Shown one piece after another: positions 36,836 to 48,075 of a stretch of DNA of 64,000 bases (position 1 is its first letter; the number at the start of each line of letters is the position of its first letter). Origin of the DNA: Cutaneotrichosporon cavernicola (lineage: Eukaryota > Basidiomycota > Tremellomycetes > Trichosporonales > Trichosporonaceae); assembly GCF_030864355.1 (NCBI RefSeq), contig NC_083395.1:1054001-1118000 (forward strand), written 5' to 3'. The position numbers and the translations under genes were made by a program. The notes below the pieces were generated by a model. The model saw only the letters and a program-made list of their open reading frames with translations, made no database searches and was not told the DNA's origin.

Positions 36836-37590
36836 ATGTCGTACACTCTCCACGGATCCATCCTCTCCACCGTTCGTCCTCTAGACTACAAGAAGCTGAC
36901 AATAAGTGCACCGCGCGTGTCGTCGCCTCTGGCGCGACCATCGGCGCGGACATCAAGCTCGAGAACCACGACTTCCACGCGATCCACGAGGCGGCGTGGG
37001 CGAAGAACCAGCCCTTCAACCAGATGCCCTACCTCGTCGACAACACGACTAGCTTCGAGATTTTCGAGTCCCGCGCCATCTGCAAGTACATCGCCAACAA
37101 GGCCGGGTCCGACCTTCTCCCGAAGCAAAGCGACGCCGAGGCTTACGGGCGCTTCGAGCAAGGCTGTTCGATCGAGCAGTCCAACTTTGACCCCGCCGCT
37201 TCGGGTCTCGCGTTCCAGCTCGTCTTTGCCAAGATGTTCGGCCTCGAGTGAGTGGACCCTGTCTCCTTTTCTTCCATGAGCAAGCTGACACGCAGGACCG
37301 ACGTAAAGCTCGTCGAGAAGCTCAAGGGTGACCTCACCAAGAAGCTGCAGGGTTACGAGCGCCTTCTCTCGAAGCAGAAGTTCGTCGGCGGCGACAAGCT
37401 CACCCTCGCCGACATCTTCCACCTACCGTACGGCTCCATTGTCGCCCAGCTCGGCGTCGTCCCGAGCCTCACTGACGGCTCGCTCCCTCACGTTAAGGCG
37501 TGGTGGGACACCATCAGCTCGCTCCCCGCTTGGAAGGAGTACGAGCAGCAAAAGGCCGCTGCCATGGCCGCCATGGGCGCGGCCAAGTAA
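36836..37590 (+). CDS. Glutathione S-transferase
   Basis: Cytosolic GST, conjugating glutathione to electrophiles. Exons 36836-36871, 36907-37247 and 37296-37590 give 223 residues. The N-terminal thioredoxin-like domain begins MSYTLHGSILSTCTARV and has the conserved QMPYLVD and FESRAICKYIANK segments that hold glutathione. The helical C-terminal domain has GGDKLTLADIFHLPYG, the N-capping region. Order and length fit the phi/fungal theta-like class. The intron 1 acceptor is ATAAG, not YAG; no other AG keeps the conserved start, so this looks like a genuine non-canonical 3' site. Confidence 0.92.
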
Positions 37591-38273
37591 GTGTCGTAGC
37601 AGTATATCGAGCCTAGCTCTTAGATGTACATATCAGCAGAGTGGGAGAATGTAGCGGCCAGCAGAGCCCCTGATTGACAGCGTTTGGCCCCTCTTCCAGC
37701 CCACTTACGAACGTGTGAGTTTGGTGCCTGCTCCTCCACGTTGATCGAAGCGGGGTTCTCAAGATGTGAGGAGAGGATGGTTGACCGTAAGGCAAGCACA
37801 ACCTGGCCATGCCTGGACATGGCAAGGCCAGTGTCATGTACAGTCACCTGGTATTCTCGACTTGACACTTCTGAATGCTGCAAGCCTGGAGACGTACTGC
37901 AACATGGACTGATGTAGGAGACGTCGAGCGAGTTAACTCGCTCGACAAGGTGTTGCCGATTTGGCCGGGCCAAGGCACGGTCTCAAGGGCGGGCTGGGGA
38001 ATGCAGACGCGTCAGCTCCCGACTTAAGCTTGTCAACGACACACGACAACGACAGGATCACATAAGAGTCAGGAGATTATGAGATTAACAAGAAGGTCAT
38101 GTACCACCTTCCTCTCCTCCCTCTGGGCACGTTTCGGCATTCTTCGCTCCATCTCTCGTTATCATTTATCCATTTCACCATCAAAGCCCAACATTCCCAT
38201 ACCTCTCCTCGTGCTCATCTCCTCCCTCTACTCACCTGTCCCACTCACTCTCCTAATCCAGCACGAAAGCGCC
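37591..38273. other. Intergenic stretch
   Basis: No gene seen. The last 200 bases are pyrimidine-rich on the plus strand, like a leader for the kinase-like locus that follows. Confidence 0.5.
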
Positions 38274-39420
38274 ATGTTGCGTCCATTCCAGCCGCAGCGC
38301 CGCACCTTCGCTCGACCCTCACCTTCCCCGCCCCAACCCTCCATGTCTCCTCAGGACCAAGTCATTACGCCCTCCGCTTCACAAGTGCTTGCTCCCTCAT
38401 CGCAGATATTCTCCGGTGAGAGAATCACCCCTCCCCCTGCCGGCCAGAGATTCTCTTCCAGGTCTCTGGTGTCGCAATCCACCCAGTCGACCTCGCAGTT
38501 GTGTCCGTTGCAACTGGCTCTGCAAGACGAATCCGTCGAGTTGGGCTCACTCACCAAGCCGGCTCCTGTAGCTGAGGCAGTCGGCTTCCTCGGCGAAGTG
38601 CACCTGGCTACGCACTCGCAGGCTCCCTGGCTCCAAGTCGCATGCAAGAGACTTAGGTCGACGGCCGACTACAGCGTCGCCAAGTCGCTCACAGAGGTTA
38701 AAGTTCTCATTGGTCTTAACCACTCTAACGTCAACACGATCCTCGACATAGTTGACGAGCCTCCCACTAATCAGGACGTCGGTCGCAATCGTTCTTGAAC
38801 TCATGGCAGGGAGCGACCTCTTCTCAATCATCGAGAAGCACCAAGAACTGCCCGAGACTGAGACTCGGTGGATCGCCTATCAGCTGGTGGCTAGGCTGAA
38901 GTACATCCACGAGAAGAAGGTCGCTCATCGACGCTCACGGGGCAGAGGCGCACGGTATACTTGAGAAGTGCCGAGGGTATGTGAGTGCTCGTCAAGGTTC
39001 ATGCTGATGGTAGAACGACTGGTCGTTCAGGTCTGCGTGGTGGAGAGACTGGAGTAAAGAGGGTGAGCGGGACGGTTGCCGGCGCAATTGACAAAAGGCT
39101 GTGATTTCATGCGCAAGTTATTCGCCCCTCGCCCAGGGAAACGGCCCACGATGGTCGAGGCTACCCAGCACAAGTGGTTCAAGGATGGCGAGGCCGCGCT
39201 CGAGAATCTCTATGACCGCGTGGCGATGAAGGGCGACGTGCTGAATCCAGCCTCTGCTTTGCAGGTCTGCAAATCCACTACAGGCAACTCCCGGGAGCGT
39301 CCTTTCCTATCGTCACCGACGGGCACATAACCGTCCAGCACGTCGCAGACGATGATTGGCCTTACTGAGAGCATCTTGTATAGTGTGCCGGAGGCTGACG
39401 AGGACATTGAGATGTCGTAG
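38274..39420 (+). pseudogene. Decayed Ser/Thr protein kinase (Chk2/Rad53-like remnant)
   Basis: A Pro/Ser-rich N-terminus starting MLRPFQP leads into a kinase N-lobe: ACKRLRSTADYSVAKSL (beta3 Lys), EVKVLIGLNHSNVNTILD, then, in another frame, VAIVLELMAGSDLFSII and YQLVARLKYIHEKKVAHR. The sequence then departs just where the HRD catalytic loop should be: catalytic Asp, DFG and APE segments are absent. About 150 bases later a subdomain XI-like piece appears, RPTMVEATQHKWFKDG. The frame break near 38765 keeps an intron-like 3' end (CACTAATCAG) without a donor. The missing core plus frame break argue for a pseudogene; a heavily spliced divergent gene is less likely. Its exact kinase family is uncertain. 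Confidence 0.7.
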
Positions 39421-39625
39421 ACAGGACAAGGCAACTGGTGCTGTGTGACGGCTGCATATGTTGTAGAAGGGTGGAGTAGCTGTAGCGTATCCAGTAGACT
39501 CTGATATAGTACAATAGTACACCACGAGTCTGGAGAAACGCAGTGTCAGCTCAGTGACGCTGCTGGTAGAGAAAGAGCAGCAGCAACCTGACCGAGGATT
39601 CGCACATTTTTGTTGTGAACAAGTC
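39421..39625. other. Short intergenic stretch upstream of tRNA-Val
   Basis: No gene seen; contains short AGCAGCAGC-like and TAGTACAATAGTACA-like repeats. Confidence 0.4.
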
Positions 39626-39697
39626 GTTCGTTTAGCTCAGTGGGAGAGCGTTCGCTTCACACGCGAAAGGTCGTGAGTTCGAAACTCACAACGAATA
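39626..39697 (+). tRNA. tRNA-Val (anticodon CAC)
   Basis: 72 nt without intron. Acceptor GTTCGTT pairs with AACGAAT; D arm GCTC/GAGC; anticodon stem TTCGC/GCGAA with loop TTCACAC, hence anticodon CAC; T arm GTGAG/CTCAC with loop TTCGAAA; discriminator A. Internal A and B boxes are intact. Confidence 0.93.
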
Positions 39698-39705
39698 GGA
39701 AACGT

Positions 39706-39716
39706 TCTCTTTTGCT
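39706..39716 (+). terminator. Pol III terminator of tRNA-Val
   Basis: TTCTCTTTT about 10 bases after the tRNA 3' end; the T4 run is the standard RNA polymerase III stop signal. Confidence 0.7.
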
Positions 39717-39880
39717 GTTTGCACGCATGTACACAAAGTCAAGCGTTTCGTTCTGTCCTGAACGTCCTGAACCTATCTGTAGAGTGGACTGCGTGAGTGG
39801 CGGGACCAAAAAGTCGGAGCTGGCGATCATCGCCGACCTCCACTTGCGCGATCTCGATCCGACTTGTTCATCCATCACCA

Positions 39881-41502
39881 ATGCTCCGCGCCCTCCCCCG
39901 CCTGCGGGCGACTCGCGCGCTCGTCGGCGTACGTGCCCAGTCGACGCGCGCCAATGTCCTTGACGAGCTCGAGGCACGCGGCTTTGTCCAGGCCATCACG
40001 AGGTATGTGTTCCTTCATCTCAGCATCTCCGCTAACGACAGCGCGGACCTCCGGAAACAGCTCGAGTCTCCGACGACAGCGTATGCCGGCATCGACCCCA
40101 GCGCGTCGTCGCTGCACGTCGGCAACCTTCTTCCCCTCATGGGCCTACTACACCTGCGCGCCCGCGGCCACAGGCCGCTCGCTCTTGTAAGCTCGTCATC
40201 GTATGGTCACTGACGTAGATTGGTGGGGCGACGGGCATGATTGGCGACCCGTCTGGCCGCTCAACGGAACGCAACGCGCTCTCAGAGTCCGAGCTGGCGA
40301 CAAATGTGGCCGGTATCACGGCACAGGTGCACGCCTTCTTTGAGCGCGGCACGATGTACGCCGAGAAGAGGGGATATTCTCCTGGCGAGGGGGGTGTGCA
40401 AGTCGTGAACAATTACGAATGGTTCAAGGGTGTTGGATTCCTCGAGTTTCTGCGTGACGTCGGCAAGTTTGCGCGCGTGAATACCATGCTTTCCCGCGAG
40501 AGTGTCAAGAACCGCCTAAACTCTGATGCCGGAATCAGCTTCACCGAGTTCAGCTACCAACTGTTGCAAGCACACGATTTCGCGACGCTATACAAGAACC
40601 ACGATTGTCGGTTACAGCTAGGCGGAAGTGACCAGTGGGGCAACATTGTTGCGGGGATTGACATGATCCATCGCGTGAGGGGACAAGCTGCGACGGAGGC
40701 TGAGAGGGAGCAGAGGACCAAGAATCAGGCGCTGAACCAGGAGGCAAAGGCGGCTTCTGCGGCCTCTGCCCGGCGGGCAGCACGCGACGCGGCCAAGGAA
40801 CAAGCTGAGCGGGCTGCCGAGGCAGTGGAGGCTGCGCGGTCCGAGGCGCCACCAGCATTCGGGCTCACCATCCCCCTTCTGACTACTGCCAGTGGGGAAA
40901 AGTTTGGAAAAAGCGCCGGGAATGCGGTCTGGCTCGATCCTGGTCGGACAAGCATCAATGACTTTTACCAGTTCTTTTATCGGGCGTCAGACGCCGACGT
41001 CGAAAAGTACCTCTCGCTACTTACGCTCGTGCCGCGCGAGCGGATCGATGCCGTCATGGCTGAACATGGCCGCTCGCCCAGGGAACGGCTGGCACAGGCG
41101 CTCCTCGCCGACGAGGTTACCGAGCTCGTCCATGGTCCCAAGGGCGTCGCGAAAGCGCATGCCGCCAAGGCTATCATGTATGCCAAGGACCCGAGGGCAC
41201 TCAAGAGCGCCGACGTGCTCGCCGCGCTTGAGGGCGACCCGAGGCTTATTCGCGTCAAGCAGAGCGAAATCCGCGGTGTGCCCGTGTCCAAACTCGTCGC
41301 TATGCACGGACTCGTCGGCAGCCGGTCCGAAGCGACGCGCCTCATCAAGCCCCACAACACTGCGATCCACATCAACGAGATCCCCGTCACCGATCCCCGA
41401 CAGGAGATTGTCGAGACCAGCCTCGTCGACAATCACCTCGCCGTCGTGCGCCGCGGCACGCGCGACATGCTCGTCTTCTACGTCACATATGACGATAAGT
41501 AG
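39881..41502 (+). CDS. MSY1: Mitochondrial tyrosyl-tRNA synthetase
   Basis: Class I synthetase of the bacterial type. Exons 39881-40002, 40042-40186 and 40219-41502 give about 516 residues. The N-terminus MLRALPRLRATRALVG is an arginine-rich amphipathic presequence. Catalytic landmarks: YAGIDPSASSLHVGNLLPL (HIGH equivalent), IGGATGMIGDPSGR, QLGGSDQWGNI and KFGKSAGNAVWLD (KMSKS equivalent), then a C-terminal S4 domain (GVPVSKLVAMHGLVGSRSEA). Between GGSDQWGNI and KFGKS lies an Ala/Glu/Arg-rich insertion of about 55 residues (about 244-301) with no counterpart in usual TyrRS. It converges with the transcription factor gene (130 bases between stops). Confidence 0.93.
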
Positions 41503-41632
41503 CGCCGGCATTGTAGCATCAATCACACTCCCCACTATGCATTCGTACAGCCAAATACACGAGGTACAGCACAAGAAATATGACACCCACTGTCTATATT
41601 ACTGCCCACCAATGACCTGACCTCAATCAGAT

Positions 41633-44600
41633 TTACGCCATCCAGCTGTGTGTCTGCCAGTCAAACGCGCCGTATTCCGGAATCGAGTCCTGGCGACGCG
41701 GCTGTTGCAGCATCCCAGGAACGGGCCCGTTGCCGAGATTTATCTGTTGCTGGTTCGGCGTCGAGCCCGTCGACGTCGTTAGCGGCGTCTGCTGGCTACT
41801 CGTTTGTGGGTTCTGGTTCTTGCTCTGATTCTGGCTGTTGCTGTTGTTGTCCCACGAGAAGCTGAATACGCGGCTCAGGAAGTCGTCTGGCACCTGCGCG
41901 ACGCCAGCCGGACCAAGCTCGCCCTGGTGGGAGCTCGTCTGGGGCGGCGGGAAGTAGGACGCGAGCATCGACTCGACTGTTGGGTCGAGTTGCGAACCTT
42001 GTTGGAAGCTGGGGTTCGGCAGGTTGCCGAACATGCCCGCGTTGGCGCTGCTCGGGTCGACGTTGAAGTTGAAGCCGCCCTGCATCTGGTTCGGCATCCC
42101 GAGCTGACCTTGGAACATTGCCTGCGCAGGCGTGCCGTCACCCATGCCTGGCTGCGGAGCCTGGGGAGGGTTGGTCTGAGATGAGGGCATCGGGTACGCG
42201 CCGAACACTGGCCGCTCTGGAGTCGGGTCCCCTTTGCTGGGGCTCGGGTTGTTCATGTTTTCCGAGGACGGCGAGACGAAGGACGTGGCGCCGTTGGACA
42301 CCGGGCTGTCCGTCTCGAGTTGGGCCTGGCGGATGAGGCGCTTGACTGCGCGCTGGAGGTTATGCTCCTCATCGTCGCCAGCCACATCACCGTCGTGCAT
42401 GATCTTTCGCTTCTGTCCTGCGATAGAGCCCGAGGGCCGCCGCCTCTCTTCAACCTCGCCTGGATGTCAGTTGTCATAGTGAGATGCAACTCACTCATCA
42501 AGAAGTCCATGACCTTGACCGCCGCACGTGCTGGCACGGACGACTCGATCTGGCGCATCTGGTTGAGCGCGCCCTTGACCTCGGCCACCTTCTCCTCGTA
42601 CGTCTTGGACTTCATTTCACGACGAGTCGTCTTCAACAAGTCGATTATGACAACCATGCCCGAGACCGTGACATAGAAGAGCGGGATCCACCACTTCTCG
42701 AGGAAGCGCGCGACGCCGCTGTCGTCCGACATCATGCGGAGCGAAGCCCGTGCAGCGCGGATGCATTGCTCCTTAGAGTACGCGAAACGTTCATCCTCGT
42801 AGCCGCGCGACAGCCACGGGCGGTGAAGACGCAACATGCGCGAGTGGATCGCGAGACTGAGGGTGATCTTCTCGTAGTGCTCGACTAGCTTCTTGGGGTC
42901 TGAGGACGCGTCCTGGGGAATGGACGCCGAGCCGTCCGGCTGGAAGAAGGCCGGAAGCTCGAGCATGGCCTTGCGCAGCTCGCGGTCGACACTGAGGATG
43001 AACGAGTACGGCGGGTGGTTGTTATTGTTGGCCTGCCAAATCTGGCGTTGGCTGATCTCGGCAAACTTGAGCTTGGCGAGCTGGAACGACATACGCGTGC
43101 GCACGTTGACGGGCTGTGGGCGCAGAGGCTGGTCGTCGACAAGGTCCTCGTCCTCAATGTTCGCAGGTAGGGCCGTCTTGACTGCATGGTTAGCTGTGCC
43201 CTGACGTCCCAGCGACGTCACTCACTCTGGTCAGGCTGGATACTGCTCGCGTAGTTGTAACTCGGCGCCAGCGACCAGTCGAGGAAAACGAGCTGCCACC
43301 AGATGCGGCGGCCGACTTCGCGCTGGATGAGGCTCTCCCAGCGTCCCTTCCACATTGGCAGAGGGCGTCCTTCGACACTCTGCTGCTCCGCTCCAAGACG
43401 CGAAATGCCGAGGCCCTGCGCAATCTTGATGGCGGCACCAAGGAGGGCCCACGCCGCGTCCGCGCGGTCGCGGTTGTTCTTTTCGTCAGTCACCAATTGG
43501 AGGTTAGGCCTCACCATCAAGACGGTCATCAGAATCGTGGCTTGAAGGTTCTCCAGGGTGTGGGTCCCCATAAAGTCACTCGCCCACTGTGCAGAACGCG
43601 CGGCCGCGTACCAGATGTCCGAGAGACCCGAAACCTCCTCTGGGCTAAAGTGTTTGCCGGTCTCCGCCGAGTCCATGAAATGGAGACCAAGCTGCTGGTG
43701 AGCAACTGCGCCACATCGGCTTACTCACGGTTATGACCACTAAGTAGATGGCGAGGAAAGGCATTGAGATCTCGTACACGACGCGGTCTTGTGGGAGTGC
43801 CCAGAGGTCACGACACTGACTGAGGAAGGTTGGGACATGCAGTACCCGATGGAGCCAGTCGACGCGGAGTAGGAACGCGTTAACGAGTAGCTCGCCGCGC
43901 TCCTTGGTGGGAAGGACTCGGGTGAGTGCGTTGAGGATGATATCAGTCCTCTTGTAGCACATGTCGAAGACGTCCATTGGAGCCATGGCCTCGGACAGCG
44001 CAAGGAAACGCGAGCGGCGCTCCTCTTCGTTACGGGCAGGTTGGAGGTCGTACGAAGCGGTACCCGCGACAAAGGACTGCATGTCCCCCTCGCCAGCAGC
44101 AACGCCTGAGCGAGCAAGATGGTACCCTTGACCTGGCGCTTTGCTGATGGTCGACTCCTTGCGACCGCCGAGCACGGGCAGTGAATGGGAGCCGTCGACA
44201 CGGGACCGACCAAACGCTAAGTGCTCGAGTGTGAGGGCCGCCCCTTCCGTGTCGCTGACGTTGTCGTCGTCGTCTTCAAGACCAGTCGAGGCCCGCCCAG
44301 AATGGGGCCGCTCCACAGCCTGTGTTGTCTGGACCTTTGTGCGGATCTGCGAGAGGAAGCTCTCAAGATCAGCGGGCACAATCGAGCCCGACTTGACGAG
44401 TGCCGCCTCTAGAGCATCGACACGATGAGCGAGGTTTGCAAGATCTTGGGTCGTGGCGTAATTGGAACTATCCCGTCAGCTGTGATCCACGAGGGGCATG
44501 AGCTCACGATGCAACAAGCTGCTTCTCCGCCTGAAAGTCAGCGCCGTCTGTGAAGGAAGGTAGTCAATTCTCACAGTGCCGACCTCGTGGCAGCGAGCCT

Positions 44601-45125
44601 GATCTTGCCTCAAAATACATGGTCCTGTCAATGTCAGTCGCCACAAACAAGCTCAGCGCAAGGTCGGACCCACCACAAGGGAACCTGTACCGTCAGCACT
44701 GTCACATCCGCGAACACTGCTCCACAGTCCGCAACCATACGCAGCGCTGCCGCACAGCTCGGCACCACTCACTTTTTATCACACTTGATCTTTCTGCACT
44801 AGTCAGCGGGAATCTTCGGAACAGGGTTTGGGCTGGAGACTAACCGCCTTCGACATTCAGAGCAGCTTTGCACGACACGGCGGCGAGTAGCGTGCGGCTT
44901 CTTCTCCTTCTTGACCTCCTTGGGGCCGGCCACCTCCTCCTGCTCTTCCTCGTCGCCGCTCATGACGATCTGTGAACTGTCGTCGTCGACGATACCTTCA
45001 GAGTGGGATCGTGCGGAACGCGAGGAAGGCGAGTCCTTGAGATGGAGGAGTTGAGGAAATGGTGGCAGCTGCGGGATGCCCTTTGGTAGTGGTGGATACC
45101 CCTTGGATGCGGGGGGTTGAGACAT
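41633..45125 (-). CDS. Zn2Cys6 fungal transcription factor
   Basis: Minus-strand exons 45125-44845, 44793-44773, 44684-44674, 44624-44575, 44530-44508, 44467-43729, about 43694-43226, 43181-42495 and 42459-41633 give about 1035 residues. The zinc cluster (about 86-115) is CSECRRRKIKCDKKFPCGPC plus a final Cys eight residues on: C-X2-C-X6-C-X5-C-X2-C-X8-C, assembled from four exons, including ones of 21 and 11 nt. A short heptad helix follows (LANLAHRVDALEAAL). The middle (about 250-700) is the fungal-specific regulatory domain (PMDVFDMCYKRTDIIL, RIWWQLVFLDWSLAPSYNY). The tail is Gln/Asn/Pro-rich. Target genes unknown. An in-frame extension to 45482 exists but is leader-like. Confidence 0.88.
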
Positions 45126-47094
45126 CTGGGGCTGCGTGTGGCGAAGGTGAGGGCGTCGGGCGGCTTGGTATGATGTTTCGAGTACCGGACTAAAGTGGCG
45201 GGATGAGGACGGCAGACGGCCGGGATGTGCGGGTAGCTGATGTGCGCCGGGGTTGCCGAGTTGCAAGCTGGGAAGGGAGGGGTGGATGGATGGAATGGAA
45301 ACAAGTAGTGATGAGTGTGATTCGGATGAAGAGTAGTTCTGTTGGTCGGTGGAGGGGAAGGGAGGGGGGAAGCCAAGGAATTGGAGCGGAAGGGAGAAGG
45401 TTGGGAGATTGGATGACTGATTGTTAACTAGAGTATATAGGGTAGTTTTGTGATCAAAGAAATCAATGAATGGGGTGGCCAACTACCAAACCCTAACCCG
45501 TTAACCTGCGCTAGTCTAACTCTTATGATCTTATGATCTTATTGTTGGTGACGTTGAATTTCAAGCTCGGTTTCTGAGCTCTGTCTCGTCTACGGCTTGG
45601 ATCTCTGAAACTCGAGGTGGGCAACAACAACTGTTCCGTTACTCGTGTACTCAACAGGCCCATTATTCTCATGCCTCCAAAAGTCGTTCCCCGACTTGTG
45701 ACTCACCTCACTCACTGGAATTACTTGGAGTGAAACTCTTCATTCATCTGCCCCGATGAAGTGGCCCATGCCCAGATAAACCCGGGCCGCGAATAACGAC
45801 TTGAACTGGTCTCTGAAGTGATGCTCAAAACATCAGCCACTGACATCTTTGTCGAGTCCAACTTCCCTGGACCTTCAAACACTCCACATGTCGACATTAA
45901 CTAATCCTAAGTGTGTCATTAGCGGGCTAAATCGGACAAGTCCGCCCATTTAGCAACTCTAATCAAACCCTCCTGCTCCTGACTGGTCCGTGCGGCATCC
46001 TCAATCTTGCAAACACGTGAGCGTACTTTTGCCCTGCGGCAATCGGGCGATGTGCTCACAACTGAAACTGTTGCGAGTTTCACCCAAGTTGAAGAACTGG
46101 GGAGAGCGCCCAATCCTCCAAAGGAGAATTCTCGTGCCCCCTTCATGTGGATCGAGATACGCCCGAAGCACCCATGACCAACATTGCTGGGATTCCTATC
46201 TGCTCGAGCTGTGGCCCCTCTCTCGTGAGTCCTACTGTCACGCCCCCTTTCCTGTTCCATGACGTCTTTCAAGCTTGCGCCCGTTAGAGTTGGCACCTCC
46301 ACTTGGATGACAGACGGCATGCTCAAGTAGGAAAGATTTGTTCAGTTTGCGTGCATTGCGGTAATGCATGCACTACTGCTCAAGGGGCGCGTTATACTCG
46401 GCCAGGTCCATCCACCACGCGTAGCGACAGCCTCAGGAAGACGCCGCGAGGTTGCGGTGTCTAGCGGCGCTTAGTGGTTACCGCTAATCGCCAGATTAGC
46501 TGGCAGCAAGTGGTCGTGTAAGTGTAACGATAATGGACGATAGGGCTGCTCTTCCTAGCTGCAGGGCGTCCCCGATCCCCGAGAGCAGAAAAATGGCAGG
46601 GCGATAATCCTTAACCGATATAAGGGGGACACGTGCTGTACAGTCGAACTGACAAGGCTGGGGGCGTCGTTCGCCACGCATCGAACTGCGAGGCTAGGGA
46701 GGCGTCTAAATCACCTCTGTTGGACTGGCTCTGTTTCATCTAGATCCAGAATAACCTGAATACCTGGCTGCGGCGTCTCTCGACGCCAATGGCACATAAT
46801 AAGACGGCTCACATATTAGCGCTGGTGGACCCGTCGAAGATAGCCATGATAGTACTGAAGGAGACCCAAATTCAGTACCAGAAGAGCCAAGGAAAGAACG
46901 TACACTAGCGTGGATGCATGGATTGATGGCAGCACTAGTTGAATGGTGCCACCAGCACCGTGGTTAGACCACCTCCACCTCTACTTCCGGTTGTTTTCCG
47001 ACAGCGAAGAGGCGGGAGATGGACGGATGCAATTCGGGATGTGGCGCTGACGCACGCCATACGCCGCCTTACTTCTGACGGTACATGATTCTAT
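45126..47094. other. Long intergenic region
   Basis: About 2 kb without a supportable gene. It begins with the C/T-rich leader and promoter of the transcription factor gene (minus strand). AAACCCTAACCCG at 45488-45500 is a telobox-like word. GCTAATCGCCAGATTAGC around 46482-46500 is a small perfect hairpin. An antisense 135-codon frame at 45919-46326 has no family resemblance. Confidence 0.5.
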
Positions 47095-47668
47095 CTACAC
47101 GGCGACGTGGCGCTCTTTCTCGGAGACAACAATGTCGCTCTCCGAGTCAAGGCGAACATGCGTCCGGCCAACCGGCACCATTCGCGCCTTCTTGTTCTTG
47201 CGGCGGCGGCAGAGACACCAGATGAGCTGGGGTTAGCTCCTCCAGGAACGGACATACCCCGCCAAGCAGGGCGATACCACCGAGCGTGCTGAACAGGATC
47301 GCACACACGATCGTGATGGTTTGTTTCTTGACTTGTTCGAGTAGCGCGTCTGCCTGTTGCTGCATTGCAGCAGCTAGCGCGGCAGTCATGGCATTCGGGT
47401 CGAGAGGGTTGAACGGAAGCCCGCTACCTCCCGTCCCCGCGTTGGCTGCCATGGCCGTTCCCGAGGCGGTTCCCGTACCGGTCGCCGCGGGGGCGTTCCA
47501 AACCTTGGTGACAGTTGTCGGGAAGGGGAAGTTGAAGGCGTAGGTCATCGTCGTTGGCTCCGTGCCGGTCGGGAGCAAGCGGGTTGGCCACAGGTCCATC
47601 AGGTCTGGGTTGGGTGCGGCGAGCGCGGGGAGTGCAAGAAGGGGAGCGAGAACGAGTGAGAAGAGCAT
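47095..47668 (-). CDS. Small single-pass membrane protein A (signal peptide, lumenal stalk, TM, basic tail)
   Basis: Not a family I recognise. Exons 47668-47258 and 47226-47095 (31-nt intron) give 180 residues. Residues 1-18 form a signal peptide ending ALAAP. A lumenal part follows with LLPTGTEPTTMTY, a Pro/Thr region, an Ala/Gly/Thr-rich linker and a helix (ALAAAMQQQADALLEQVKK). One TM segment (about 120-142, TIVCAILFSTLGGIALL) is followed by CRRRKNKKAR and a short cytosolic tail. The intron splits the TM in phase 0; without splicing the tail loses its basic stop-transfer cluster. Architecture, intron position and the LPxG/PTT motif resemble the gene at 52420-52971, suggesting paralogues. 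A cell-surface sensor or wall-linked role is only a guess. Confidence 0.78.
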
Positions 47669-48075
47669 GATAACTGGTATGGGCGAGCTTTGATGTTACA
47701 GCGAGTCTACGTTCAAAGGCGATACCCTAGAAGATAGTACAGACGTCGAGAACCAGACAAGACAGGGAAAAGAGGTCAGCATGCGGTTTAAGAGTGTCAA
47801 TGAGCCTCATCCAGCCGTCTCACCCATCGCAACGCGCCAGATTAGCGTGATGGCACGAGTAGAACAACCTCAGTGCGGGAACAGATGATGTAAGTTGGAA
47901 TGAGACGATCAGACGAGGATGGTTGCGAAGCTGGAATCGGGTGTGAGGTCATTCCGCACACGCCTGGTCAGGCACCCGTCAGTGAAGTCGTTCGGCCTTT
48001 GAAACCTCTCTGCTTGATAGAATAGTCGCACACATGCATGCATGATGCGATGGATGCAGGGCAAATGGCCGACGG
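47669..48075. other. Intergenic stretch
   Basis: Upstream of membrane protein A and 3' of ZNG1. No gene or repeat recognised. Confidence 0.5.

Noticed and set aside
45126..45482. Upstream extension of the Zn2Cys6 protein to an ATG at 45482
   Set aside because: The added 119 residues are Pro/Ser/Leu-rich translation of a typical pyrimidine-rich leader; ATG at 45125 is preferred.
45919..46326. 135-codon antisense frame in the 45-47 kb gap
   Set aside because: No recognisable domain or signal; kept only as an unsupported frame.
46441..46530. tRNA-like D arm (TTAGTGGTTA) near 46470
   Set aside because: No matching acceptor stem or T arm could be drawn; it is a simple hairpin.
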